Source: an uncultured Ruminococcus sp. (GTDB taxonomy: Bacteria > Bacillota > Clostridia > Oscillospirales > Ruminococcaceae). From it: a stretch of 6,820 nucleotides of DNA. The stretch spans positions 1 to 6,820 of the forward strand of contig CANQCJ010000118.1 of NCBI GenBank assembly GCA_947589205.1, given 5' to 3'. Under the pieces are notes generated by a model, which saw only the letters and a program-made list of their open reading frames with translations, searched no databases and was not told the DNA's origin. Made by a program: the position numbers and the translations under genes. Positions 1 to 5,705 of the stretch are shown piece by piece (within the stretch, counting starts at the first letter, position 1; each line of letters opens with the position of its first letter).

Positions 1-1
1 C

Positions 2-742
2 TCTCAGGACTATTCGCGCAATAGGATACGCCATTCGGCAGTTCCCGCGCTTAAAGCGATAAATCCGTCGCTTGAAAAGACCTTTGCGGGAACGCTTGAA
101 AATCTTAGAGAGGACGCGGGGCTGTTAAAAACGCTGAGCGACGAGCTTTTTGAAAAAGCCGAGACGGAAGGCGGCGGGCTTGATGCGAAAATGATATACC
201 GAGCGCAGAGCGCGCTGTCGCTGCGGGCGATAAAGCGGCTGACCGAGCAGAGCGGAGCGCAGTATAACAGATACACGCTGATGCGGATAAGAGAGCTTTG
301 TGAAAGCGGCGGCAGGCTCACCCTCGGAAACGGCAGATATGCAACGGTCAAAAACGGCTTGCTCTATATAGACGGCGAACCGGTAAAGCCGTTAAGGATA
401 GAAGCGGAAATAGGCGGGCAGTATATGTTTTTTGAAAAAACGGTACGGCTTTTTACAAGGGATACGGATAAAAATTATTCGGGCTGCGCCGATCCTGACA
501 AGATAAACGGCAGGATAATCATACGCTCTCGGGCGGGCGCGGACAGGATAAAATTTATCGGAAAAGCTCACAGCGTATCGCTCAAAAAGCTCTTTCAGAG
601 CGAGCTGGCTTCACAGGACAGGCTGAAGGCGGTCGTTTTGAGCGACGATGACGGACCGTTTTTTGCCGAGGGTCACGGCTTTTCGGAAAGGGTAAAAGCC
701 GACAGAGAAACAAAAACTGTTTTGATTTGCAAAATATCATAA
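2..742 (+). CDS. tilS: tRNA(Ile)-lysidine synthase, C-terminal part (5' end outside window)
   Basis: TilS attaches lysine to C34 of tRNA-Ile(CAU) using ATP, so that the tRNA reads AUA instead of AUG; it acts in the cytoplasm. The frame is open from base 2 and gives 246 residues before TAA. Near the start the fragment reads YSRNRIRHSAVPALKAINPS, the conserved TilS stretch just after the catalytic N-terminal domain (RNRIRH, then a proline-leucine and INP). The last ~60 residues (SLKKLFQSE, then a VLSDDDGPFF segment and a final G-F-S motif) fit the TilS C-terminal tRNA-binding domain. The ATP-binding PP-loop domain (SGGxDS) lies outside the window. An internal ATG at 191 would give a 183-residue protein but would drop the RNRIRH region, so it is not the start. 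ftsH follows on the same strand, a common Firmicute order, but the hpt gene often found between them is absent. Confidence 0.88.
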   Translation, partial: SQDYSRNRIRHSAVPALKAINPSLEKTFAGTLENLREDAGLLKTLSDELFEKAETEGGGLDAKMIYRAQSALSLRAIKRLTEQSGAQYNRYTLMRIRELCESGGRLTLGNGRYATVKNGLLYIDGEPVKPLRIEAEIGGQYMFFEKTVRLFTRDTDKNYSGCADPDKINGRIIIRSRAGADRIKFIGKAHSVSLKKLFQSELASQDRLKAVVLSDDDGPFFAEGHGFSERVKADRETKTVLICKIS

Positions 743-758
743 AACTGTCACAATTATA

Positions 759-767
759 TGCTATAAT
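759..767 (+). promoter_or_regulatory. Extended -10 promoter for ftsH
   Basis: TGCTATAAT combines a perfect -10 hexamer (TATAAT, 762-767) with the TG of an extended -10. No good -35 lies at the usual distance, which is acceptable for extended -10 promoters. Transcription would start near 774, giving a leader of about 64 bases before the ftsH start. The site lies just after the tilS stop, so ftsH can be transcribed on its own as well as by readthrough. Confidence 0.6.
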
Positions 768-837
768 GCGCTAAAATATATCAGCGCGTCGGACTTGGCG
801 GGTCTGACCGCTCTATACGCAAAGGAAAGGTAGTGTT

Positions 838-2367
838 TTGTTGAAAAATTCTAAATCGTTCATTATATATCTGATAGTAGCGGCTGTGTTTATCGGCGGA
901 ATGATCTATGTTTTGTCCTCGATGGGTCAGGAAAAGGACAAGACGGAATATTCGCAGATAATGCGCTATTTTGACGAATATAAAGTATCGGAATTTACAT
1001 TCGATCTCAATTCCGGCGAGCTGAGCTATAAGCTAAAGGGCTCGGACGAAAAAAAGACCTATACCGTGCCGAACGTAAGTCTTTTCGTCAACGAGGTGCT
1101 CGGAAGCGAGGACGGAGAAAATTACAGAAAAGCATACGACGCGGCTAACCCCGACGCCCCGCTCAAATACGATCTTGTACCTATTTCGGACAACAGCTTC
1201 TGGCTTAATCTGATACCTACGATACTGATGCTCGGCGTTATGATCTTCTTCTTCGTCTGGATGATGCGAAACGCAGGCGCGGGAAAGATGTCGGGCTTCG
1301 GGAGGTCTAACGCGAGGAAAGCCCCCGATTCAAAGAAAGCAACCTTTGCCGACGTCGCGGGAGCGGACGAGGAAAAGGCGGAGCTTCAGGAGATCGTGGA
1401 TTTTCTTAAAAACAACAAAAAATACAACGAGATCGGAGCGAGGATCCCTAAGGGCGTTCTGCTTATGGGTCCTCCGGGAACGGGTAAAACGCTGCTTGCA
1501 AGAGCCGTAGCGGGAGAAGCGGGAGTCGATTTCTTCTCTATCTCCGGATCGGATTTCGTGGAGATGTTCGTCGGAGTGGGCGCGTCGAGAGTGCGCGACC
1601 TGTTCGACCAGGCGAAAAAAAGCGCGCCGGCGATAATCTTCATAGACGAGATAGACGCGGTCGGCAGACAGCGCGGAGCGGGTCTCGGCGGCGGTCACGA
1701 CGAACGCGAGCAGACGCTCAATCAGCTTCTCGTTGAAATGGACGGTTTTGAGGAAAACGATTCGGTCATCGTCATGGCGGCGACAAACAGAAGCGATATT
1801 CTCGACCCCGCGCTGCTTCGTCCGGGACGCTTCGACAGGCAGATACTTGTAAGCTATCCCGACGTAAAGGGACGCGAGGAAATTTTAAAGGTACACACGA
1901 GAAACAAGCCGTTAGCGCCCGATGTAGACCTTAAAACGATAGCGCAGACGACGGTCGGCTTTACCGGCGCGGAGCTTGAAAATCTTGTCAACGAAGCGTC
2001 GCTGCTTGCGGCAAGAAAGGACAAAAAAGCCATCACCCGAGAAGAGCTCGAGGAGGCCGCTATAAAGGTCGTAGCCGGACCGGAGAAAAAATCGAGGGTA
2101 GTCACCGAGCAGGAAAAACGGCTTACAGCCTATCACGAGGGCGGTCATGCGGTCTGCACCTATTTCTGCCAGACGCAGGATAAGGTACACCATGTGACGA
2201 TAATCCCGAGAGGTCAGGCGGGCGGATTTACCATGAGCCTGCCGGAAAAGGATAAATCCTATGTTTCAAAGCGCGAGATGTATGAAAATATAATCGTGCT
2301 GCTGCGGAAGAGTCGCCGAAAAGATCGTGCTCGACGATATTTCCACGGGAGCTTCAAACGACCTTGA
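838..2367 (+). CDS. ftsH: FtsH N-terminal frame: membrane anchor, AAA+ ATPase, HEXXH
   Basis: 509-residue frame. Order of parts: transmembrane helix ~8-28, extracytoplasmic domain ~30-118, second helix ~122-143, AAA+ module ~165-410 with Walker A GPPGTGKT (211-218), pore-loop FVG (244-246), Walker B IIFIDEID (266-273) and the second region of homology including RPGRFDR, then the start of the peptidase domain with HEGGH (433-437). The last 20 residues, after IIVLL (~489), are out-of-frame sequence unlike FtsH. The start is TTG at 838, preceded by a doubled AAAGG (821-830) seven bases upstream; TTG at 841 is a less likely alternative. No in-frame ATG lies near this ribosome binding site. Confidence 0.85.
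   Translation: MLKNSKSFIIYLIVAAVFIGGMIYVLSSMGQEKDKTEYSQIMRYFDEYKVSEFTFDLNSGELSYKLKGSDEKKTYTVPNVSLFVNEVLGSEDGENYRKAYDAANPDAPLKYDLVPISDNSFWLNLIPTILMLGVMIFFFVWMMRNAGAGKMSGFGRSNARKAPDSKKATFADVAGADEEKAELQEIVDFLKNNKKYNEIGARIPKGVLLMGPPGTGKTLLARAVAGEAGVDFFSISGSDFVEMFVGVGASRVRDLFDQAKKSAPAIIFIDEIDAVGRQRGAGLGGGHDEREQTLNQLLVEMDGFEENDSVIVMAATNRSDILDPALLRPGRFDRQILVSYPDVKGREEILKVHTRNKPLAPDVDLKTIAQTTVGFTGAELENLVNEASLLAARKDKKAITREELEEAAIKVVAGPEKKSRVVTEQEKRLTAYHEGGHAVCTYFCQTQDKVHHVTIIPRGQAGGFTMSLPEKDKSYVSKREMYENIIVLLRKSRRKDRARRYFHGSFKRP
2304..2306 (+). other. Frameshift point in ftsH
   Basis: The family sequence changes frame here. Upstream codons are GTG CTG CTG (2296-2304), downstream codons GGA AGA GTC (2306-2314), with a single C between them. 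Restoring two G before that C gives the family consensus LLGGR. No stop codon, slippery heptamer or downstream structure typical of programmed frameshifting is evident, so a real lesion or a read error is more likely than recoding. Confidence 0.8.
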
Positions 2368-2791
2368 AAGAGCCACCGCTACCGCGAGGAACATGGTGAC
2401 CCGCTACGGCTTCAGCGAAAATCTCGGACCTGTCGTATACGGCAGGGGAGAGCACGAGGTGTTCCTGGGCAGAGATTACAGCGCGACGCCGAGCTATTCG
2501 GAAAACGTTGCCGCAGAGATAGACGCGGAGATAAGAAGCATTGTCGAGGAGGCATTCAAGGACTGCGAGGATCTGTTGAGAGCGCATATGGATAAGCTCG
2601 AGCTTATCGCGCAGTATCTTATGAAGCATGAAAAGATAGACGGCAAGAATTTTGAAAGGCTCATGAACGGCGAGCTTGAACCGATAGAAACGAGCAAGCC
2701 CTCTGACGAGCTTGCAGGAGAGATAAGCGAGGCTTTTGAAAAGCGCGATGAAAATAACGCTGATAGTCAGCAAAACGATACCGATAAATAA
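2327..2791 (+). CDS. ftsH: FtsH C-terminal frame: rest of peptidase domain
   Basis: This is the displaced end of FtsH. As an isolated frame it can begin at GTG 2327 (154 residues), but family similarity already starts at 2306 (GRVAEK), so 2327 is not a true start and no ribosome binding site stands before it. It holds STGASNDLERAT with the third zinc ligand, the helical FLGRDYSATPSYSE region, the DKLELIAQYLMKHEKIDG segment and a charged variable tail. It ends at TAA just before a terminator. It probably makes no separate functional protein. Confidence 0.75.
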   Translation: MLDDISTGASNDLERATATARNMVTRYGFSENLGPVVYGRGEHEVFLGRDYSATPSYSENVAAEIDAEIRSIVEEAFKDCEDLLRAHMDKLELIAQYLMKHEKIDGKNFERLMNGELEPIETSKPSDELAGEISEAFEKRDENNADSQQNDTDK

Positions 2792-2798
2792 TATAACG

Positions 2799-2833
2799 AC
2801 CGCCGAGGATACATTATCTTCGGCGGTTTTTTT
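2799..2833 (+). terminator. Rho-independent terminator after ftsH
   Basis: Stem ACCGCCGAGGAT (2799-2810) pairs with ATCTTCGGCGGT (2816-2827), with one G-U pair and a five-base loop, followed by a run of seven T (2827-2833). It lies seven bases after the ftsH stop and isolates the following sigma operon. Confidence 0.92.
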
Positions 2834-2907
2834 ACAAAAAATTCACAAAATTTACGTCTAAATAAAGCGTCGTAAAAGGATTTATAGTAAAGGGGTGAGC
2901 GTTTTCG
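2834..2907 (+). promoter_or_regulatory. Leader and promoter region of the sigma operon
   Basis: This AT-rich gap must hold the promoter of the sigma operon because a terminator precedes it. I see no convincing housekeeping -35/-10 pair. The CGTC at 2868-2871 resembles the -10 motif of many ECF promoters, which would fit autoregulation, but no clear AAC-type -35 stands at the right distance. The ribosome binding site AAAGGGGTGA (2889-2898) is clear. The promoter type is unresolved. Confidence 0.3.
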
Positions 2908-3405
2908 ATGATATTTGAAATATCTCAGAGGGAGAGAACAGCAAAGGCGATAGAAAAATACAAACATACCGTTTACGGAATAGCCGTTTCTCAGCTTGCC
3001 TATAAATGCGATGCGGACGATGTTTTTCAGGAGGTATTTCTGCTGTATTACAGCAAGAATATAACGTTTGAGGATGAGGAGCACGAAAAAGCCTGGCTGA
3101 TAAGAACGGCGATAAATTTTTGCAGAAGAATGAACGGCAGTCCTTGGCGGACGAGAATGCTGCCGTATGAGCAAAACGAGGAGGAGAGGTTCGCCTGCGA
3201 GCTGCCGGAGCAGACGGCGGTCGTTAACGAGGTCAGGGCGCTGAAGCCGCGATACAGCCTGCCGGTGTATTTGTATTATTTTGAAAATATGCCGGCGGCA
3301 AAGATCGCGGAGATACTGAAAATCAGCGAAGCCGCCGTAAGAAAAAGACTTTCGAGAGCAAGAGAAATGTTGAAAAAACGATTGGAGGGAGACTACCTTG
3401 AATGA
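2908..3405 (+). CDS. ECF-family RNA polymerase sigma factor
   Basis: 165 residues, the normal size of an ECF (sigma-70 group 4) factor, which directs RNA polymerase to a small stress or signal regulon. Region 2 spans ~15-80, with the core-binding helix DADDVFQEVFLLYY (35-48) and WLIRTAINFCRR (63-74), the expected -10-recognition area. Region 4 spans ~108-158, with a helix-turn-helix AAKIAEILKISEAAVRKRLSRAREML for the -35 element. There is no region 1 or 3. The ATG at 2908 is chosen because an in-frame TGA at 2896 blocks any longer form and AAAGGGGTGA precedes it. The stop overlaps the next gene by 8 bases, so the two are probably translationally coupled. This pairing suggests that the neighbour controls the factor's activity. 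The ECF subgroup cannot be named by eye. Confidence 0.88.
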   Translation: MIFEISQRERTAKAIEKYKHTVYGIAVSQLAYKCDADDVFQEVFLLYYSKNITFEDEEHEKAWLIRTAINFCRRMNGSPWRTRMLPYEQNEEERFACELPEQTAVVNEVRALKPRYSLPVYLYYFENMPAAKIAEILKISEAAVRKRLSRAREMLKKRLEGDYLE

Positions 3406-5329
3406 TATGTTAAAAAGTATCCGCGAGCAGATGAAGCCCGATGAAGGGACAGTTTCGGAGCTTATGAAAAAAATTGATGATCCGGAGGGCGGGCAGGCCG
3501 CGGTAAAAAAGCCGATGCCCGCGCTTTCCGCGGCAGCCTGCGCGGCGGTGTGCATTGCGCTTTTACTGTTCAGCCGAAGCGACAAGCCGCAGACAAAGGA
3601 GACGGTGGAGCTTTCCGCGCCCGACAGTACTGTCCAAGTGTCGCCCGACAGTAGCGTTCAAGATATCACCCTTGACAGCGAGCGGGAGCAGACCGCACAG
3701 GAGGATCAAACGGAGGCTTTAAAGCTGAAGCTTATCCGCTGCAATGCGGACGAGGTGATTTTGGGCGAAGAAAGCGCAAAAGAAGATTTTTCTGACGAAA
3801 AGCAAAAACAGGCTTTCTTGGAAGCAAACAAGCAGATTGAATTTGACGGAACGGTGTATGGATTTGTCAAGGAATGCGATGAGAACATCGAGGATATAGC
3901 GAATCTCAGCTGCAACATCGGCAAGGACAGCGATAACGAATGGGCGGCGGCGTCCTTTGCGTATGCCTCCGACAAAAAACGGATAGCCGTTTACAATGCA
4001 AAGCGTCCGAGCGGGCATTATTATATTTTTGAAAGCATAGCCGACACCGAAAGCGAGATGACGGGGATAGCTCTGAGCTGGCAGGCGGGGTATATTTATC
4101 CCGCGTATGAACGCTGCGTTGTCAACGAGCAGCTGAGCTTTGCGACGTCCGCTGCGCTCGGTTTTCTGAGCGAGAAAAATAACGTTGAGTACAACGGTGA
4201 AATGTATACCTATACCGGGCTTTATGACGGAGAATTTACCGGAAAGCCCGCGCCGATAGAGTATAATGTGGACGTTGTGGTTGACGGCTACGGTACGATA
4301 GATATTTTATACAGCGACGGGGGAACGTCGAAAATTTATTTTTGCTATTATCAGCCGGACGAGCAAACGCTCTTGGCGCGGCTTATAGACGGCACGGTGA
4401 TAAAATTTGAGAAAAACAATACCGAGACCGTTACCGTACCGGAGCTTAAAGGTATGACGGTAGAGGAGGCTGAGGCGGCTTTGGAGGAATGCGGGCTGGC
4501 GTATGCTGTTGAAAGCAGCGGGACAGAGGGAGACCCGGGAAGAGTGACAGATCAGAGCATAGCCGCGGGTGAGGAGGTTAGTATCGGCAGCACGGTCACG
4601 ATATTTGTTGAAGCCGACACGGAGGAGCAGCAGCAAAAGCCTTATACGGTAAACAGTGCGGTCATGACCGTCAGCAAGGTGTATTCCGAGGACAGCGAGG
4701 TGTACCGTGAGGAAATAATGCGGCTAATAAGCGAGGAGGAAAAGCACGCGCAGCTTTCGGCGGCGAAAAGCTTTAAATTCAACGGAGAGACCTATGAATA
4801 CTGCGGCAGCTCCGCCGAAAAGGATTGTATTTCAACAGGAACGGAGACCTCGCGGATCATCGGGAGCGGCAGCATAAACGTTGACGGTGTTGTAAGCGAT
4901 ATTTGGTTCTGCAGCGTTGGAAGCGAGCCGACAGGAAAGAGGATAGCGGTCGATCTCGGCGACCGGAAGGGGGTCATCTTTGAAAACAAGTCCTACAAGG
5001 CTCCCGAAAAAACCGATGTAAGCCTAACGCTTTACAAGAGCGACTACCCGATAGACACGCGCACCGACGAGTACATAGAGTACAGCCTTGAGGACACACT
5101 GGAAATTTTTGACGCGCTCGGCGAAATTGAGTTTGATGGAAGAAGGTACGAATTTACAGGAGAGGTAACAGACGATGTAGTACTCGAGTACATTGCGATA
5201 GGAACGATAAAATACAACGGCAAGTCCAACAGCGTTTACGGCGCGTACCGTTCGGGCTTTCCCGCAGGCGAGCAGCTTCTCATCGACCTCGGCAACTGGC
5301 GTTACTGCGTAATGCAGGCTATAGAATAA
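3398..5329 (+). CDS. Single-pass membrane protein with PASTA domain and four diverged repeats; putative anti-sigma or sensor partner
   Basis: 643 residues. A short, charged cytoplasmic N-terminus (~1-40, MNDMLKSIREQMKPDEGTVS) precedes one transmembrane helix (~41-58, Ala/Leu-rich), and everything after it is predicted to be outside the cell. Residues ~60-105 are an acidic, Ser/Thr-rich linker. One complete PASTA domain lies at ~346-405 (VTVPELKGMTVEEAEAALEE, ending in a VTIFVEA strand); PASTA domains are known to bind peptidoglycan fragments in other proteins. Around it I see four diverged copies of a unit starting near 147, 263, 459 and 577 with the pattern [IVF]-[EK]-[FY]-[DN]-G-x-x-Y. The start is TTG 3398, nine bases after GGAGG (3384-3388); ATG 3407 is farther than usual. 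Being cotranscribed and overlapping with an ECF sigma gene suggests a membrane anti-sigma factor, but the N-terminus does not match an anti-sigma domain I can name. Confidence 0.75.
   Translation: MNDMLKSIREQMKPDEGTVSELMKKIDDPEGGQAAVKKPMPALSAAACAAVCIALLLFSRSDKPQTKETVELSAPDSTVQVSPDSSVQDITLDSEREQTAQEDQTEALKLKLIRCNADEVILGEESAKEDFSDEKQKQAFLEANKQIEFDGTVYGFVKECDENIEDIANLSCNIGKDSDNEWAAASFAYASDKKRIAVYNAKRPSGHYYIFESIADTESEMTGIALSWQAGYIYPAYERCVVNEQLSFATSAALGFLSEKNNVEYNGEMYTYTGLYDGEFTGKPAPIEYNVDVVVDGYGTIDILYSDGGTSKIYFCYYQPDEQTLLARLIDGTVIKFEKNNTETVTVPELKGMTVEEAEAALEECGLAYAVESSGTEGDPGRVTDQSIAAGEEVSIGSTVTIFVEADTEEQQQKPYTVNSAVMTVSKVYSEDSEVYREEIMRLISEEEKHAQLSAAKSFKFNGETYEYCGSSAEKDCISTGTETSRIIGSGSINVDGVVSDIWFCSVGSEPTGKRIAVDLGDRKGVIFENKSYKAPEKTDVSLTLYKSDYPIDTRTDEYIEYSLEDTLEIFDALGEIEFDGRRYEFTGEVTDDVVLEYIAIGTIKYNGKSNSVYGAYRSGFPAGEQLLIDLGNWRYCVMQAIE
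3618..3665 (+). repeat. Two-copy 24-base in-frame repeat in the extracellular linker
   Basis: CGCCCGACAGTA begins two adjacent 24-base units (3618-3641 and 3642-3665) that differ at several later positions. They encode two similar peptides of the form PDS-[TS]-VQ in the acidic linker after the membrane helix. This looks like a small local duplication in a flexible segment. Confidence 0.65.
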
Positions 5330-5340
5330 ATTTCTTCAAT

Positions 5341-5375
5341 AAAAGTCCTGCTCTGACACTGAGCAGGACTTTTTT
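5341..5375 (+). terminator. Rho-independent terminator after the sigma operon
   Basis: AAAAGTCCTGCTC (5341-5353) pairs with GAGCAGGACTTTT (5361-5373) around a seven-base loop, followed by T up to 5375. A-run and T-run flank the stem, so it could also work from the other strand. It lies 11 bases after the stop of the PASTA protein gene. Confidence 0.93.
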
Positions 5376-5406
5376 GGACGTTCATAAAAAATTTATAAAA
5401 AATCGC

Positions 5407-5435
5407 TTGTATTTTTGGGGAAAATGTGTTATAAT
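5407..5435 (+). promoter_or_regulatory. Housekeeping promoter for tRNA-Leu
   Basis: TTGTAT (5407-5412) and a perfect TATAAT (5430-5435) are separated by exactly 17 bases. Transcription should start near 5442, about 20 bases before the tRNA 5' end at 5463. Because the tRNA gene it served is now broken, this promoter may read on into the intron-bearing tRNA-Leu on the same strand 270 bases downstream; I see no terminator hairpin between them. Confidence 0.82.
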
Positions 5436-5462
5436 TATTGTTGCTTTGAATAAGCTATCTAT

Positions 5463-5513
5463 GCTCGTGTGGCGGAATAGGCAGACGCAACGGACTTAAA
5501 ATCCGTCAACCGG
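5463..5513 (+). pseudogene. Truncated tRNA-Leu(UAA), 5' part only
   Basis: The 5' acceptor strand GCTCGTG (5463-5469), D arm (GCG 5472-5474 with CGC 5486-5488, loop containing GG) and full anticodon arm (ACGGA / TCCGT around CTTAAAA; anticodon TAA at 5497-5499) are intact and uninterrupted. The variable arm begins (CAACCGG, 5507-5513) but then runs into TTTTTAAGAAAATTG. No T arm and no CACGAGC acceptor strand is found anywhere downstream in the window. The gene is therefore cut within or just before the variable arm, at the presumed edge of an inserted element. The missing 3' part may lie at the element's other end. Confidence 0.85.
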
Positions 5514-5705
5514 TTTTTAAGAAAATTGTATTTGTCAATTTTTACATCGGCTTTAAATAGCGTATCTACAAGGGTTTTTGAAAGAGCCGGTAGAAAAGAC
5601 CTGTTATGTTATCGAATTTTTCTACCATTTTTCTACCACTTTTTCACTTTCCGTGCTGTTCGTTGAAACCTGCTGAAAATGAAAAAGAAGTAAAATTGAA
5701 TATTT
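5514..5705. other. AT-rich junction region without genes (probable att region)
   Basis: These 192 bases lie between the broken tRNA-Leu and the complete one. I see no open frame of substance. The region holds the TTTTTCTACC motif copies listed separately and a stretch around 5545-5590 without recognisable content. A -10-like TAAAAT (5691-5696) stands 10 bases before the second tRNA, and TTGAAA (5663-5668) resembles a -35, but their spacing of 22 bases is too long for a good promoter. Confidence 0.5.
5589..5638. repeat. Integrase-arm-like motifs: tandem direct pair plus inverted copy
   Basis: TTTTTCTACCA occurs twice back to back (5617-5627 and 5628-5638), and an inverted copy GGTAGAAAAG stands at 5589-5598. 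Short repeats of this kind near the attachment site are typical arm-type binding sites of tyrosine integrases or their excision factors. That function is inferred from position and form only. Confidence 0.6.

Larger units (their letters stand above)
838..2791 (+). pseudogene. ftsH: ATP-dependent zinc metalloprotease FtsH, split by a frameshift
   Basis: FtsH is a hexameric inner-membrane AAA+ protease that removes damaged membrane proteins and short-lived regulators. The two frames together encode a normal-length FtsH of about 640 residues. Up to 2304 the protein reads in frame 838; from 2306 the family sequence continues one frame on (GRVAEKIVLDD, then STGASNDLERAT). The family consensus at the junction is LLGGR; the DNA CTG-CGGAAGA becomes CTG-GGC-GGA-AGA if two G are added, so the simplest explanation is loss of GG between 2304 and 2305. 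The break separates HEGGH from the aspartate of NDLERAT, the third zinc ligand, so neither piece alone should be a working protease. All other codons on both sides look conserved, which suggests a sequencing or assembly error (GGG read as G) or a very recent mutation. Confidence 0.85.

Noticed and set aside
768..837. Possible structured leader or riboswitch before ftsH.
   Set aside because: The leader is only about 64 bases, with short GC-rich pairings but no recognisable riboswitch or T-box motif.
2296..2314. Programmed frameshift in ftsH.
   Set aside because: There is no slippery heptamer, no stop codon in the shift codon and no evident stimulatory hairpin; a two-base loss explains the family consensus exactly.
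2767..3585. 272-codon frame on the minus strand across the sigma gene.
   Set aside because: It crosses the ftsH terminator and mirrors the sigma gene, which has clear regions 2 and 4 and a ribosome binding site.
5463..5513. The first tRNA-Leu as an intron-containing or trans-spliced tRNA.
   Set aside because: Its anticodon loop is uninterrupted, the break is in the variable arm, and no matching 3' acceptor strand (CACGAGC) follows in the window. The downstream 3' exon pairs with its own 5' exon (GCCGCTG with CAGCGGC).
5617..5638. CRISPR-like repeats.
   Set aside because: The units are 11 bases, directly adjacent and without spacers; integrase arm sites are a better fit.
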